Below are positions 63,835 to 64,000 of a DNA stretch of 64,000 bases, in pieces. Numbering within the stretch: the first letter of the stretch is position 1; every line of letters starts with the position of its first letter. Position numbers and translations under genes: made by a program. This DNA is from Scytalidium lignicola (lineage: Eukaryota > Ascomycota > Leotiomycetes). The DNA lies in contig NCSJ02000061.1 in assembly GCA_002812745.2 (NCBI GenBank), forward strand, positions 62,001-126,000, read 5' to 3'. The notes below the pieces were generated by a model. It was given only the letters and a program-made list of their open reading frames with translations. It made no database searches and was not told the origin of the DNA.

Positions 63835-64000
63835 ACTACTTTCTAATTACACGTGACTTCCATTTTAGGTAGTCCCATTAGTTAGCTCTCTTTACTTGTG
63901 TACGTACGTAGTTACTACAACAGCATAATATATTTGAGTAACCCCGATTACGCAACCTCTTGCTGTGCCTAATTCAACATATTCATGACAAATTCTTGTT
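63835..64000. other. Right edge, no gene seen
   Basis: Short non-coding end. It could be the beginning of an LTR continuing past the window. Confidence 0.3.

Overview
The window looks like nuclear DNA of a filamentous ascomycete (Pezizomycotina). Its genes are split by short GT..AG introns of about 44-72 bp. Gene families include Zn2Cys6 regulators, a CE5 esterase, a GH127 hydrolase, DUF6594, DUF3505 and DUF3435. Many dead genes and the repeats carry C-to-T/G-to-A type changes, as left by repeat-induced point mutation (RIP). Helotiales (Sclerotinia/Botrytis relatives) is a guess I cannot prove from sequence alone. Isolated N bases next to short homopolymers look like assembly artefacts. In three genes the frame is restored only if the N is ignored.

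Layout. 0-2.4 kb: end of a CE5 esterase converging on a Zn2Cys6 regulator. 2.4-7.8 kb: gene-poor, with an MFS transporter relic and unidentified coding-like debris. 7.8-11.5 kb: an SDR with one stop codon, a polyketide synthase ER-KR relic, and a three-exon DUF3505/fungal transcription factor fusion. 12.4-21.8 kb: the best-preserved block, holding a family III CoA-transferase, a YWTD propeller protein, a 3-hydroxyacyl-CoA/carnitine-type dehydrogenase, a type II NADH dehydrogenase and a Zn2Cys6 regulator. Six exact copies of TTCGTATCTGC lie only in the three promoter regions of this block, including upstream of the regulator, so I read it as a co-regulated catabolic cluster with a self-controlled regulator. 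23.4-30.4 kb: a graveyard of GH127, alpha-glucoside transporter, class V aminotransferase and eIF2B-like pseudogenes. 32.9-37.3 kb: two unrecognised multi-exon genes and a DUF6594 membrane protein.

37.3-55.3 kb is a nest of mobile DNA. It holds a complete but RIP-degraded Copia element with identical ATAAT target duplications, a decayed pogo transposase, a solo-LTR-like element, and a complete pogo-type transposon with 100-bp inverted repeats and a TA duplication. That transposon sits 2 bp before the start codon of a truncated DUF3435 (captain-like recombinase) gene. A nearly intact Tad1-like LINE follows, missing its 3' end.

56.2-63.0 kb holds three kinase-like genes with the same intron positions and degenerate catalytic motifs (one intact, two broken), plus a broken F-box/LRR gene. 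The right end has AT-rich repeat debris bounded by a 30-bp inverted repeat. No rRNA, tRNA or CRISPR array was recognised.
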